Part shown: positions 52,459 to 61,303 of the stretch, piece after piece | Layout: each line of letters begins with the position of its first letter | Position numbering within the stretch: position 1 is the stretch's first letter | Assembly: GCA_951640165.1 (NCBI GenBank) | Contig: OX621241.1 | Coordinates: 6,458,001-6,522,000 of the forward strand | Origin: Pseudoips prasinana | Taxonomy: Eukaryota; Arthropoda; Insecta; Lepidoptera; Nolidae | Direction of reading: 5' to 3' | Length of the DNA stretch: 64,000 nt | Made by a program: the position numbers and the translations under genes | Notes under the pieces: model-generated | Databases searched by the model: none | What the model was told of the DNA's origin: nothing | Seen by the model: the letters and a program-made list of their open reading frames with translations, nothing else

Positions 52459-53344
52459 ATGTAAGTTAACTTTAATTATTTTATTAAATAATAATGAGTT
52501 ACAAATGTGTCATGTGTACATACTATTATTCAATATATAGAACTTATTTAATCCTAACTAATATTATAAATATCAAAGTGAGTTTGATTGTAGTACAAAC
52601 TTTGTACAAATAAAATTAATATTGCATTCGATTTAGCTATTAGCAGAAATTCTAATGAGCAAATTATATTTTCCCTGTATTGTTATAATATGACATTAGA
52701 TTAACCTAGCGAGTCCTTCAATAACTTATTTGCTATCATTTTTAATAATATTTTGAATATATTGTTTTAGGTCCAAGTCATCTCCATCTTCAATGCCTCA
52801 ATTGTTCTCATCTGGAGAAGAATCAGATACCGAGCAACAGCCGATGCAGCAGAAAACGGCATCATCGCATCGGGTTGAGAAATCTGCTGCAAACAAGCGT
52901 TCCAAAGCGTCTGCCGGATGTGGATCTAAGCCTCGCGGATCGAAGAAGCCTCGAATAAATCCGATACCGTTGACTGGTAATAAGTTAACGGCACGAGACC
53001 TGTTCGGCAGTGAAAGCGAAGAGGATGATTCACTGAAGCCGTCCACATCAGCCGGTAAAACATCGCCTCCTCTTTATTCTTACTATACTAAGAAAGTTGA
53101 GAAAGGCTATGCTCGAAAAATCAGCGAGACAAAACAAGGACCGTATTACGTTGAAGTAAAGGTCTATAATTGTGAGGAGATCGCAAGTGTACCACCGGTA
53201 AATAGGTGGCGTCACTCAATCGTTACGATCAAAACAAAAACTGATACGGATACGGAGATGTGGCGCCATCTAAAAGCATTTACGTCCTCAGTCGACAAAG
53301 ATTTTAAAAACTGTCCAGTGACTTTAATAAATTCTTATTATTAA
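52459..53344 (+). CDS. Spliced Ser/Lys-rich protein of unknown function; start codon split by an intron
   Basis: Not recognised. An open frame of 183 codons runs from ATG 52793 to TAA 53344. Directly upstream is an acceptor (attgttttag, ending 52770) followed by in-frame codons. A donor AAT|GTAAGT lies at 52460/52461. Joining 52460 to 52771 makes an ATG across the junction, in frame, adding 8 residues (191 in all). The N-terminal half is rich in Ser, Lys and Gln, with basic patches (K-P-R-G-S-K-K-P-R) and an acidic G-S-E-S-E-E-D-D-S cluster. The C-terminal half looks folded (Y-Y-V-E-V-K-V-Y ... W-R-H-S-I-V-T-I-K). Probably nuclear and possibly regulatory (inference). The alternative start is the ATG at 52793. 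Confidence 0.68.
52461..52770 (+). other. Predicted 310-base intron
   Basis: GTAAGT donor at 52461 and TTGTTTTAG acceptor ending 52770. Before splicing the donor ATG is followed at once by TAA; after splicing it opens the long frame. Confidence 0.6.
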
Positions 53345-53614
53345 GTTTTAATTTGTCATTATGTTAATATAATAATCCTAGTAATTTCCGGTAACCTTCT
53401 TTAATAAATTCTTACTTTAACGTTTTTATTATAGTATTGTTTAATTTGTCTGTATGCTATGCAATGTGATCCTAATAATTACATGTAAAAAAGTGTAGTC
53501 AATTTAATAAATTAAATAATATATAGGTATTCTACTTATATCGTATGTTTTTATTTCACAGTTGTACAGTCCAGAGAACACAGAACACCATTCACAAGAT
53601 CATGTAGTACAATT
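53345..53614. other. Non-coding gap before the polymerase gene
   Basis: AT-rich spacer with aataaa motifs (for example near 53403) that may end the upstream transcript. No gene seen. Confidence 0.45.
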
Positions 53615-55492
53615 ATGACTTGTGCACAATGTAAAACTTAAATACCACGAAATCAGTATGCATATCATATGAGAACTAATATACACAAGACTAATAGTTT
53701 ATTGAGAACTGAATTCAAAAATATTTTTATTGTAGCAACAGCATTTAAAAACAGAATTGTAACTTTTCGTCTGAACTTAACTCAGGATGACGAGCACCTC
53801 ACTTGTGAGGCGATCCCGAGTAAAACTCAGACATATAAAACTCGGGATGACGAGCACCTCACTTGTGAGGCGATCCCGAGTAAAACTCAGACAGATAAAA
53901 CTCGGGATGACGAACATCTCACATGCGAGGCGATCCCTAGTAATACTCAGGTATATGAAAAAAGACAGGATGCCGAGCACCTCACACCGGAGGCGATTCT
54001 GAATTCAGTGCTTCCAGATGTTAATAAATTAATTACTATGATACTGAACAAGTATGATTGCATAAAAGTAAATTTTGAGCTTTTTGTTAAGTTTATTTTA
54101 CTAAAATCTGACCATGAACAACTAGAATTGAAATCTTTCAACACTAAGTATGATATTATCTATAAAAATACTGATATAAATGACTTTTTTTTAAATAAAA
54201 TTGATATCTTGATACGGAAGATGTCTGAATTTGAACACGTGCAGTCAGGTTGGACATATCTTTCGCTAAGTTATATTGAGATAAATATAAGTAAATATTG
54301 TCCCATGAGTGGTGGCACGTACTTAAAGTTGCCATCAGTTATAAAAAATACTAAAAGTTGTTTGAATTTACGTAATAATGATGAGTGTTGTTTCTTATGG
54401 TGCGTTGTAGCTGCATTATTTCCTCGTACAAATAATGTGTGCAGAACGGCGTCTTATCCTCATTATAGTGAAGTTCTTAATATTCAAGGAATGTCATTAC
54501 CTCCTTCTTATAATGATATCAAACTTTTCGAATTGATAAATCCTACAATAAGTATTACCATATATGGGTTAGACAACAAATACGTTGTCACTGGACCTTT
54601 ATATATGACAAATAAGAAAAAGGAAAATCATATTAATTTATTATATATTGAACGGAATGGAAAAGGACATTACTGTTTAATAAAAGATCTCATACGTTTA
54701 GTGCGACGTCAGATTACTCGTCATCATGGCAAAGTTTTCTTATGTGATTCATGTTTACAGTTTTTTACAAATGAGAATAAGTACACATCTCATTCTTGTT
54801 CTAAAATATTGACTATATTACCAGAAAAAAATACCATATTGAAATTTAAACACTATGAAAGACAACTTAAAATTAATTTTATTATTTATGCTGATTTTGA
54901 GAGCTTGTTAATAAATTGTAATGAGAATAGCTCTAAAAATACTACAACGCTAAAAATGCATCAGCCGTCAAGTTTCGCATACTACATATGCTGTTTGCAT
55001 GATAATAAACTTAACAAGTTTGTCACGTACAGAGGCATAGATTGTGTCAAAGTATTTTTAAAACGTTTAGTAAAAGATGTTAAACGAATAAACAAAATTA
55101 TGTCCACTCATTTATCAATGAAACCTTTAACTTATAATCAAGAACGAGAATATCAAAATGCAACTAAGTGTCATATATGTAATCAGTTATTGGTCGGAGA
55201 CAAAGTTCACGATCATGATCATATTACTTCCGAGTATAGAGGGGCAGCTCACTCACATTGTAATTTGATGTACAAAGTGTGTCCATTCATACCAGTGGTA
55301 TTTCATAATCTAAGTGGTTATGACTCGCATATATTTATTAGAGAGTTGGCTAATTATGAAGGTTCAGTTAAAATAATACCAAAAACAAAAGAAAAATATC
55401 TTACAATAACCAAGTTAATAATGACAAAAAAGGTACTCGCTCAGTACAGATTAAGTTTATTGATTCATTTCATTTTCTTAGCTCAAGCTTAG
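53615..55492 (+). pseudogene. PolB: Maverick/Polinton DNA polymerase B, N-terminal segment (exonuclease half)
   Basis: First part of a protein-primed family B DNA polymerase that copies the element. The continuous frame starts at ATG 53669 (607 residues). An in-frame ATG at 53615 opens a Cys-x2-Cys, then a TAA at 53639 interrupts what looks like a C2H2 finger (histidines at 53666 and 53684). Residue numbers from 53669: four 20-residue repeats at about 39-105, a Maverick-type module with W-C-V-V-A-A-L-F-P near 250, a C-x2-C finger near 357, Exo I motif Y-A-D-F-E with D409 and E411, an HNH/endonuclease-VII-like cluster C-x2-C ... H-D-H-D-H ... H-C-N-L near 500-537, and Exo II (N-L-S-G-Y-D-S-H) near 547. 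The conserved frame leaves this one at the A-run 55426-55432; the last 20 or so codons are out-of-frame sequence. Confidence 0.9.
53785..53985 (+). repeat. 60-bp in-frame tandem repeats inside PolB
   Basis: Three copies at an exact 60-base period (starting about 53786, 53846 and 53906), with core gatgacgagcacctcacttg. A more diverged fourth follows after 63 bases. Each codes a 20-residue unit D-D-E-H-L-T-C-E-A-I-P-S. Copies 1 and 2 differ by almost nothing, so the expansion is recent. Confidence 0.93.
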
Positions 55493-57300
55493 ATTCGTTA
55501 AGTAAAAGCTTGTCAGAAAAAGATTTTGTTTATTTGTCAAGAGAATTTACCGACAAAACTAAACTTAATTTATTATGTAAGAAAGGTATTTATCCATATG
55601 ATTATATGGACGATTGGTCAAAATTTGATGAAAATCAACTACCTCCAAAATCCAGTTTTTATAATAGTTTAACTATGGAATCTCTATCAGATGACGAATA
55701 TGCTCACGCTCAAGATATTTGGAACAATTTTAAGATAACAACGCTTGGTGAATACAGTGATCTGTATTTGAAATGTGATGTTTTGTTGTTATGCGACATA
55801 TTTGAAAAATTCAGAGACACAAGTTTAAATTTTTACAAACTGGATCCCGCTCACTATGTGACTTCACCTAGTTTGAGCTGGGACGCTATGCTTCTGTACA
55901 CTAACGCTGAATTAGAGCTCATTAGTGACTTAGAAATTTATACATTTATTGAAAAAGGTATACGAGGGGGCTTGGCACAATGTTTCCTCCGTCATGTTAA
56001 GGCAAATAATAAGTATTTACCTCATTATAATGATTTAAAACCCTCGAGTTATTTGATATATCTAGATTGCAATAATCTTTACGGTTATGCAATGACTAAA
56101 AAATTGCCTGTTTCAGAGTTCAGATTTTTAACTCAGCATGAAATTGATAGCTTTAATGTATTGCATGTATCAGATGACAGTTTGTATGGTTTTATTTTAG
56201 AAGTAGATTTATATTACCCGGATTGTATTCATGATCAGCATAAAGACTTACCATTTGCTGCAGAGAAATGTATACCCCCAGGAGGGAAATCAGCTAAGTT
56301 AATTGCTAATCTGTATGATAAATCAAATTATGTTATTCATTACGTACATTTAAAACAATGCATAAAAAATGGTTTGATTTTAAAAAAAGTTCATCGCATA
56401 CTAACCTTTAGACAAGATGATTTCTTAAAGAAATATATAGATCTTAATACTAATCGACGTATGGCATCTAAAACTTCTTTTGAAAAAGATTTTTTTAAAC
56501 TTCTAAATAATGCAATATTTGGTAAAACTATAGAAAATAAAAGGAAACAAGTTGATATAAAACTGGTAACCAAATGGGATGATAAAACAAACTTCACGAA
56601 TAAGAAACTATGTGCACAAAAATTGATTTCGAAACCTAATTTAAAAAGTGTGTCAATATTTGCAGAAGATTTTGTAGCTATACAATTGAATCGTGATAAA
56701 ATAATATTAGACCGACCAATTTACATCGGATTTACAGTTCTGGAGTACGCCAAACAGCACCTTTATCAGTTTCACTATGATTTTATAAAAAAGAAATATG
56801 GAGATAAAGTTGAATTATGTTATACAGATACCGATAGTTTACTTTATGTAATCCATACAGACGACTTTTATTATGATATACACGAAAATATAACACAATT
56901 TGATACTAGTAATTTCCCAGTAGATAATCAATATGGCATACCTAGAATCAACTCAAAAATCCCTGGCCTTTTTAAAGATGAAATGGGGGGTGATGTGATT
57001 ACAGAATTTATAGGCTTAAGAGCAAAACTCTATTGTATTGAAAGTTTGAAGACAAAAATAGCAAAAGCGAAAGGTATGTCTAAGTCTGTCACAAAGCATT
57101 TAAAACTAACAGATTATAGCGACTCTTTGTTATTAGATAAAAGTCAATCCTTAAACATGAATATGATAAGATCTATCAAACATATATTGTACTCACAACA
57201 AGTTAGTAAACAAGTATTAAATAGAAACGATGACAAGATTCAGATACTTTCAGATGGCATCCACACCTTGCCTTGGGGGTATTGTGATGCGATGATCTAA
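55432..57300 (+). pseudogene. PolB: Maverick/Polinton DNA polymerase B, C-terminal segment (polymerase half)
   Basis: Continues the polymerase in the -1 frame from the A-run at 55426-55432. The first ATG in this frame is at 55510, but conserved sequence (F-I-D-S-F-H-F-L) lies before it, so the ATG is not a true start. Numbered from 55510: motif A region D-C-N-N-L-Y-G-Y-A-M near 186-195, motif B N-N-A-I-F-G-K-T near 332-339, and motif C Y-T-D-T-D-S near 438-443 with both catalytic aspartates. A tail typical of the family ends at TAA 57300. All polymerase motifs look intact. The break with the N-terminal half is one frame step at a homopolymer: a real single-base loss, an assembly error, or a -1 frameshift site. 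Confidence 0.92.
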
Positions 57301-57779
57301 ACCAGTGTTCGTTAAACTTGTTTTTTTTTGTTCTTATTACGTTTAAATTAAGAACCAATTAATATGTAATCCACCTGTTCTAAATTATATTTATTTATAG
57401 CAGCAACACAGTTCATAATACTATTGCTGTTATCTTCGTTTTAAGTAATATTGTTATGTATGTTTTTGTTCCACAATAAACTATTATTATTATTATTTGA
57501 AAATATGATATAAAATACTAGAATAAGAATAAATTAATGTATTGTATAGAAATGATGTATGATAATTACTTTAGAATAAGGTATGTACTATAAATAAATA
57601 TATTAGCCTACTATTACTATGAACTTATAATAAAATGTTATGTCTCAAACAATGGACTTTTATTCCTAAACATCATCTTCATCATCAAATTTAAGTTCAT
57701 GCTTGCTTTATGAGGTTGATGTACTCGTAGTAACGAGTATATAAGTGTACTATAAGTGGTAATAAGGTTAATATACACT
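57301..57779 (+). promoter_or_regulatory. Spacer with TATA box and small palindrome before the ATPase
   Basis: AT-rich non-coding gap. An aataaa at 57474-57479 could end the polymerase transcript. TATATAA lies at 57738-57744, about 36 bases before the ATPase ATG, preceded by a 6-base inverted repeat (actcgt/acgagt, 57723-57738). Likely the ATPase promoter. Confidence 0.5.
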
Positions 57780-58466
57780 ATGAAGTTGATCAAACAACCC
57801 ATATCTCTCAGTGTTAATAATATAAGATTAAGTGACTGTTATCAACACATCAGACATAGCGCTTTATTGCTAAATATCGTGCGCTGTATAATATGCGGTC
57901 CATCAAACTGTGGTAAAACGAATGTTATGATTAGTTTACTACTGCATGAAAATGGACTCAAATTTAACAATCTTTATCTTTACTCGAAAACTTCTTTTCA
58001 ACCGAAATATCGTTTCTTGACCGAAGTATTAAAAAGAGTGCCACAGATTAACTTTTACGAGTTCAATGATGATAAAGATGTCATATCTCCGAGTGAAGCT
58101 TTAACAAATTCTGTATTTATTTTCGATGATGTTGCTTGTGAAAATCAAATAAATATCCGAAATTATTTCTGCATGGGTAGACATAAACAAATAGATTGTT
58201 TCTATTTATCTCAAACTTATTCTAAAATTCCGAAGCAATTGTTACGTGATAATGTTAATTTTCTTATTATATTCAAACAAGATGATGTGAATTTAAAGCA
58301 TATTTATGAAGAGCATGTTAGTTCTGATTTACAATGGAAAGAGTTCAGAAATCTTTGTCAAACTGTTTGGAGTAAACCTTATAATTTTCTACTTATTAAT
58401 AAAGAATCGTCATTAAATAACTGGAGGTACAGACAGAATTTTGATATGTTTTTTAAATTTGACTGA
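57780..58466 (+). CDS. A32-like genome-packaging ATPase (FtsK/HerA superfamily)
   Basis: P-loop ATPase that would pump element DNA into capsids. 228 residues from ATG 57780; the frame reaches back to 57756 without an earlier ATG. Walker A G-P-S-N-C-G-K-T lies near residues 40-47. Walker B, hydrophobic then D-D (V-F-I-F-D-D), is near 111-116. The segment L-S-Q-T-Y-S-K-I-P after Walker B fits the sensor region of the A32 family. The length is normal for Polinton ATPases and the frame is unbroken. It lies between PolB and the conserved Maverick protein, as in many insect Mavericks, with its own TATA-like promoter. Confidence 0.92.
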   Translation: MKLIKQPISLSVNNIRLSDCYQHIRHSALLLNIVRCIICGPSNCGKTNVMISLLLHENGLKFNNLYLYSKTSFQPKYRFLTEVLKRVPQINFYEFNDDKDVISPSEALTNSVFIFDDVACENQINIRNYFCMGRHKQIDCFYLSQTYSKIPKQLLRDNVNFLIIFKQDDVNLKHIYEEHVSSDLQWKEFRNLCQTVWSKPYNFLLINKESSLNNWRYRQNFDMFFKFD

Positions 58467-58504
58467 CTGATATGTACATATAAGTAATTAACATGCAAAG
58501 TCAA

Positions 58505-58516
58505 ATTCAGTATAAT
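58505..58516 (+). promoter_or_regulatory. TCAGT initiator-like motif before the conserved Maverick gene
   Basis: attcagtataat, 52 bases before the ATG at 58557. The same 12 bases occur at 59504-59515 before integrase. TCAGT is the arthropod initiator consensus. Confidence 0.45.
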
Positions 58517-58556
58517 TTGTTCTTTAGCTTCATACAGTTGTTATAATAGGCACAAC

Positions 58557-59477
58557 ATGGAGAAAAATATTAAAATAGAATTAATGAAGTCTGTAGACTC
58601 CATAAAGAATAAAATAAAGCAAATTAAAAACCAGGAACACTCAATGAACTTGTCACTTAACAAAATGTTAAAACCTGTCACAGATCCCCTTAAAACCCTA
58701 GTTGATTCGAACAAAACAATAGAAAAAATACAAAATTTAGAAAATACACGCTCTAATTTTGAAGACATGGAATTGGATGACATTAATACTAGCTCATCTA
58801 CAAAGTTTGAAGAATGCTGCGATCCAGAACTGAATTCTGTACAGTTCGTTAAAAAGTCTCCCCAGACAGAATTACTGAAAGATTTAGAAATGTCATTAGA
58901 GGGCTGTGATATCCATGATATTTATGATGGGGTAAATATACCATTTGGAATAAGGAGTGCAAACAAAAAATTACTAATGGGTAATTCAATGGTTTCATTT
59001 TCTAAAATAGATAGCGTGAATGATGACAATGTCATTTTAATTAAAGTTGGTGACAAAAGCTACAATTTAACCCCTGGTTTAAAAGAACTTTTACTTCGAA
59101 GAAAACCTGATTTGAAACTAATATCGAGCAAAGATAAGCTTGTCTATAAAGACATGTTGCATTATACAAATGCTCATAAGAGAGATTTCAATTCTAATGG
59201 ACAAATTAGAGGCGATAAAGGTATAAAATATCGTGAAATAATTAGACCATTGTTTTCTGAATCGTTAAACAATAATATTATCACTAAATTTGGAGGAGAC
59301 TTACCAACGCTAAAGAAATACAAAAATAACACAGACTTGGTATATTGGGATGATCCTAACGAACTGGTTGACAGATTGAAATTATTAATTGCTTCCCGAG
59401 ATGCTGGTAATACAAACCATGATAATGAAATTTTATCAATAATCGAAGAATTAAAAGAAGCTGATATAATTAAATAA
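58557..59477 (+). CDS. Conserved Maverick-associated protein (DUF8207-like)
   Basis: Function unknown. 306 residues, unbroken. The N-terminal ~50 residues are Lys-rich and helical-looking, possibly a short coiled coil. The middle is acidic and low-complexity. The C-terminal ~190 residues carry the conserved core: P-F-G-I-R, then V-G-D-K-S-Y-N-L-T-P-G-L-K-E-L-L, Y-x2-M-L-H-Y-T-N-A-H-K-R, and Y-W-D-D-P-N-E-L-V-D-R-L-K-L-L-I-A-S-R-D-A-G-N. I know this core from many Maverick-encoded insect proteins, usually listed under a DUF. Its place between packaging ATPase and integrase is consistent with a virion or DNA-handling role (inference). Confidence 0.82.
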   Translation: MEKNIKIELMKSVDSIKNKIKQIKNQEHSMNLSLNKMLKPVTDPLKTLVDSNKTIEKIQNLENTRSNFEDMELDDINTSSSTKFEECCDPELNSVQFVKKSPQTELLKDLEMSLEGCDIHDIYDGVNIPFGIRSANKKLLMGNSMVSFSKIDSVNDDNVILIKVGDKSYNLTPGLKELLLRRKPDLKLISSKDKLVYKDMLHYTNAHKRDFNSNGQIRGDKGIKYREIIRPLFSESLNNNIITKFGGDLPTLKKYKNNTDLVYWDDPNELVDRLKLLIASRDAGNTNHDNEILSIIEELKEADIIK

Positions 59478-59503
59478 TAAATAGTCATAATAACATGCTT
59501 TTT

Positions 59504-59543
59504 ATTCAGTATAATAGCTGAGTTCAAGACAAGTATACTGAAT
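59504..59543 (+). promoter_or_regulatory. Initiator motif and perfect 10-bp inverted repeat before integrase
   Basis: attcagtata (59504-59513) and tatactgaat (59534-59543) are exact reverse complements separated by 20 bases, and end 7 bases before the integrase ATG. The left arm contains TCAGT. It could be an operator or an mRNA 5' hairpin near the start codon. Confidence 0.5.
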
Positions 59544-59550
59544 TGTGAAC

Positions 59551-60480
59551 ATGAGCAAAGCTGACGTGGTAAACGAAATTCATAAAAATGCGAGGGTGAA
59601 CTATCCACGAAGACATGTTATCATGAAAGATATAGATGACTTGTGGCAAGCAGACTTAATTGATATGCAGTCAATTTCAAAAGAAAATAAAAATTACAGA
59701 TATATTCTTGCCATTATTGATACATTTTCGAAATATGCTTGGGCCTTTCCAATGAGAAGTAAAACCAAAGAAGATGTGTGTAACTCTTTCAAAACTTTGT
59801 TGGATAAAGGGCGTGTTCCTAAAAATCTGCAAACGGATAATGGAGCAGAATTTTATAATAACAAATTTCAGAAGCTTATGAAATCATATAATATTAACCA
59901 TTATTCAACCTTCTCAACAAAAAAGGCTTCAATAGTTGAACGATTTATCAGGACACTGAAATCTAAAGTTTATAAGGAATTTAGTTTAAAAGGCAATTAC
60001 AATTGGATAAATAATACTCTAAATGATGTTATTTACAAATACAATCACACTCACCATCGCACTATTAATGAAATCCCTGCTAATGTGGACAATATTAATA
60101 AAAAAAATATATTAGAAAGGTATTTAAAGTTGCTAAAAAAATATAATTTAAAAAGCAAATACAAAGTAGGTGATTATGTGCGTATCAGTAAATACAAAGG
60201 AACATTTGAAAAAGGTTACACTCCCAACTGGTCAACAGAAATATTTAAAATTCGTAAAATACAAAAAACAACTCCCATAACTTACTTAATTGAAGATACT
60301 ATCAGAGGTCACCCTATTTTAGGCGCATTTTATACACAAGAACTTCAAAAAACAAAACATCCCAATGTATATCTAGTTGAGAAAGTTCTTAGAAGAAAAG
60401 GTAACAGAGTTTTAGTAAAATGGTTGGGGTTGTCTTCAGCTGAAAGCAGTTGGATTGATAAATCGAATGTAATATTATAA
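59551..60480 (+). CDS. Polinton integrase with C-terminal chromodomain
   Basis: Retroviral-type DDE integrase that would insert the element into host DNA. 309 residues from ATG 59551. Catalytic core: W-Q-A-D-L-I-D (first D), Q-T-D-N-G-A-E-F (second D), and K-A-S-I-V-E-R-F (E), with 33 residues between second D and E by my count. I see no complete HHCC finger at the N-terminus. An SH3-like region follows (K-Y-K-V-G-D-Y-V-R-I), then Y-L-I-E-D and a chromodomain (V-Y-L-V-E-K-V-L-R-R ... V-L-V-K-W-L-G ... S-S-W) in the last 45 residues, which may steer insertion to marked chromatin. Such fusions are usual for Polintons and chromoviruses. The frame is unbroken. Confidence 0.94.
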   Translation: MSKADVVNEIHKNARVNYPRRHVIMKDIDDLWQADLIDMQSISKENKNYRYILAIIDTFSKYAWAFPMRSKTKEDVCNSFKTLLDKGRVPKNLQTDNGAEFYNNKFQKLMKSYNINHYSTFSTKKASIVERFIRTLKSKVYKEFSLKGNYNWINNTLNDVIYKYNHTHHRTINEIPANVDNINKKNILERYLKLLKKYNLKSKYKVGDYVRISKYKGTFEKGYTPNWSTEIFKIRKIQKTTPITYLIEDTIRGHPILGAFYTQELQKTKHPNVYLVEKVLRRKGNRVLVKWLGLSSAESSWIDKSNVIL

Positions 60481-60552
60481 ATAATATTAACAACAAACTC
60501 GAATCGCATAACTATTTATTAAAGTATTCAAACCGGAATCATCAGTCTTATA
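60481..60552 (+). promoter_or_regulatory. Short spacer with TCAGT before the PLA2 gene
   Basis: TCAGT at 60542-60546, 11 bases before the ATG at 60553. One of four TCAGT motifs just upstream of late-type genes. Confidence 0.35.
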
Positions 60553-60741
60553 ATGTGTTTTGGAGAGAGTAGTCTTCTCAATTGGCTTATTAATAATTTA
60601 CCATTTGAATTGCACTTACCAGGATATAATTACTGCGGTCCTGGTACTAAATTAATAAAAAGACTTGCACAAGGAGATAACGGTGTAAATAAGTTGGACG
60701 AATTTTGCAAAGATCACGATATTGCATATCACAAGTCCTGA
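60553..60741 (+). pseudogene. Phospholipase A2 domain of the virion core protein, truncated
   Basis: Start of a Maverick/adintovirus-type core protein. Residues about 24-58 are a parvovirus VP1-like PLA2: calcium-loop pattern Y-N-Y-C-G-P-G-T, then L-D-E-F-C-K-D-H-D-I-A-Y with the catalytic H-D pair. In related capsids this enzyme helps the particle leave the endosome. The frame stops at TGA 60739, only 3 residues after the catalytic helix signature, where family members continue with a second helix. The following sequence in another frame (from about 60740) resumes as basic core protein, and about 8 residues' worth of sequence appears to be missing. This looks like a small deletion that also shifted frame, so the enzyme is probably dead in this copy. 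Confidence 0.85.
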
Positions 60742-61303
60742 TTTAATTTTGTTAAAAATGGCAAAACAGCGAGCGGTTGCTTCCGATGCTAGTATGGGCG
60801 AAAAACTCGCGGCACGCTTAGTAAGCAAGGCTATGTCGGCAAAAATTAAAACTGGTTCTGGTTTGAGGAAAAGGCGTTCTCCAAAAGTTACATCTGGAAA
60901 AGGATTAAAAAGTAAATTAAAAACTGTTATTACAAAAGCAAAAAGACACATGAAAAAATTAAAACCTAAGAGTAAGAAAATGGCTATAGAATTAGCTATT
61001 GCCGCTACTAGAGAATTAGCTAATGATTCATCGATTAAGCTCCCTCGTGTTATTCCTATTCCAAAAACTGGGGGAGTACTACCTTTGATTCCTATTTTTG
61101 CGGGATTATCAGCAGCGGGAGCTTTAGCAGGCGGTGTAGCTGGTATTGCCAAAACCATAAATGAATTCAAAATGGCTAAAAAGCTGTATGAGGAATCGAG
61201 GAGACACAATGATAAAATGGAAGCTCTATGTATTGGGAAAGGACTACACCTTAAACCACATAAGGGCGGCCTTGGAATTTTCATATCAAAAGAAAAAAAC
61301 TAA
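60722..61303 (+). CDS. Basic virion core protein (remainder of the PLA2/core gene)
   Basis: Frame +1 relative to the PLA2 segment; family-like sequence starts only after the break, so the ATG at 60722 is an accident of the shift. The N-terminal half is strongly basic (K-x-R-R-S-P-K, K-A-K-R-H-M-K-K-L-K-P-K-S-K-K) and suits binding of packaged DNA. Residues about 115-150 are a hydrophobic, Gly/Ala-rich stretch (L-P-L-I-P-I-F-A-G-L-S-A-A-G-A-L-A-G-G), a possible membrane-active or packing segment. The end G-K-G-L-H-L-K-P-H-K-G-G-L-G-I-F-I is the recurrent C-terminal motif of these proteins. Its TAA follows directly on A AAA AAC (61294-61300), which leads into the protease frame. Confidence 0.8.
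   Translation: MHITSPDLILLKMAKQRAVASDASMGEKLAARLVSKAMSAKIKTGSGLRKRRSPKVTSGKGLKSKLKTVITKAKRHMKKLKPKSKKMAIELAIAATRELANDSSIKLPRVIPIPKTGGVLPLIPIFAGLSAAGALAGGVAGIAKTINEFKMAKKLYEESRRHNDKMEALCIGKGLHLKPHKGGLGIFISKEKN

Noticed and set aside
53777..53980. Open frames opposite the PolB tandem repeats
   Set aside because: They are shadows created by the 60-base periodic repeat in other frames.
53785..53985. CRISPR-like array
   Set aside because: Units are contiguous 60-base in-frame coding repeats without unique spacers, in a eukaryotic context.
59174..59608. 144-codon minus-strand frame
   Set aside because: Antisense of the conserved Maverick protein and the integrase start; no motif of its own.
60652..61284. 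210-codon minus-strand frame opposite the core gene
   Set aside because: Antisense shadow; the plus strand carries the family-like basic core protein with its conserved end.
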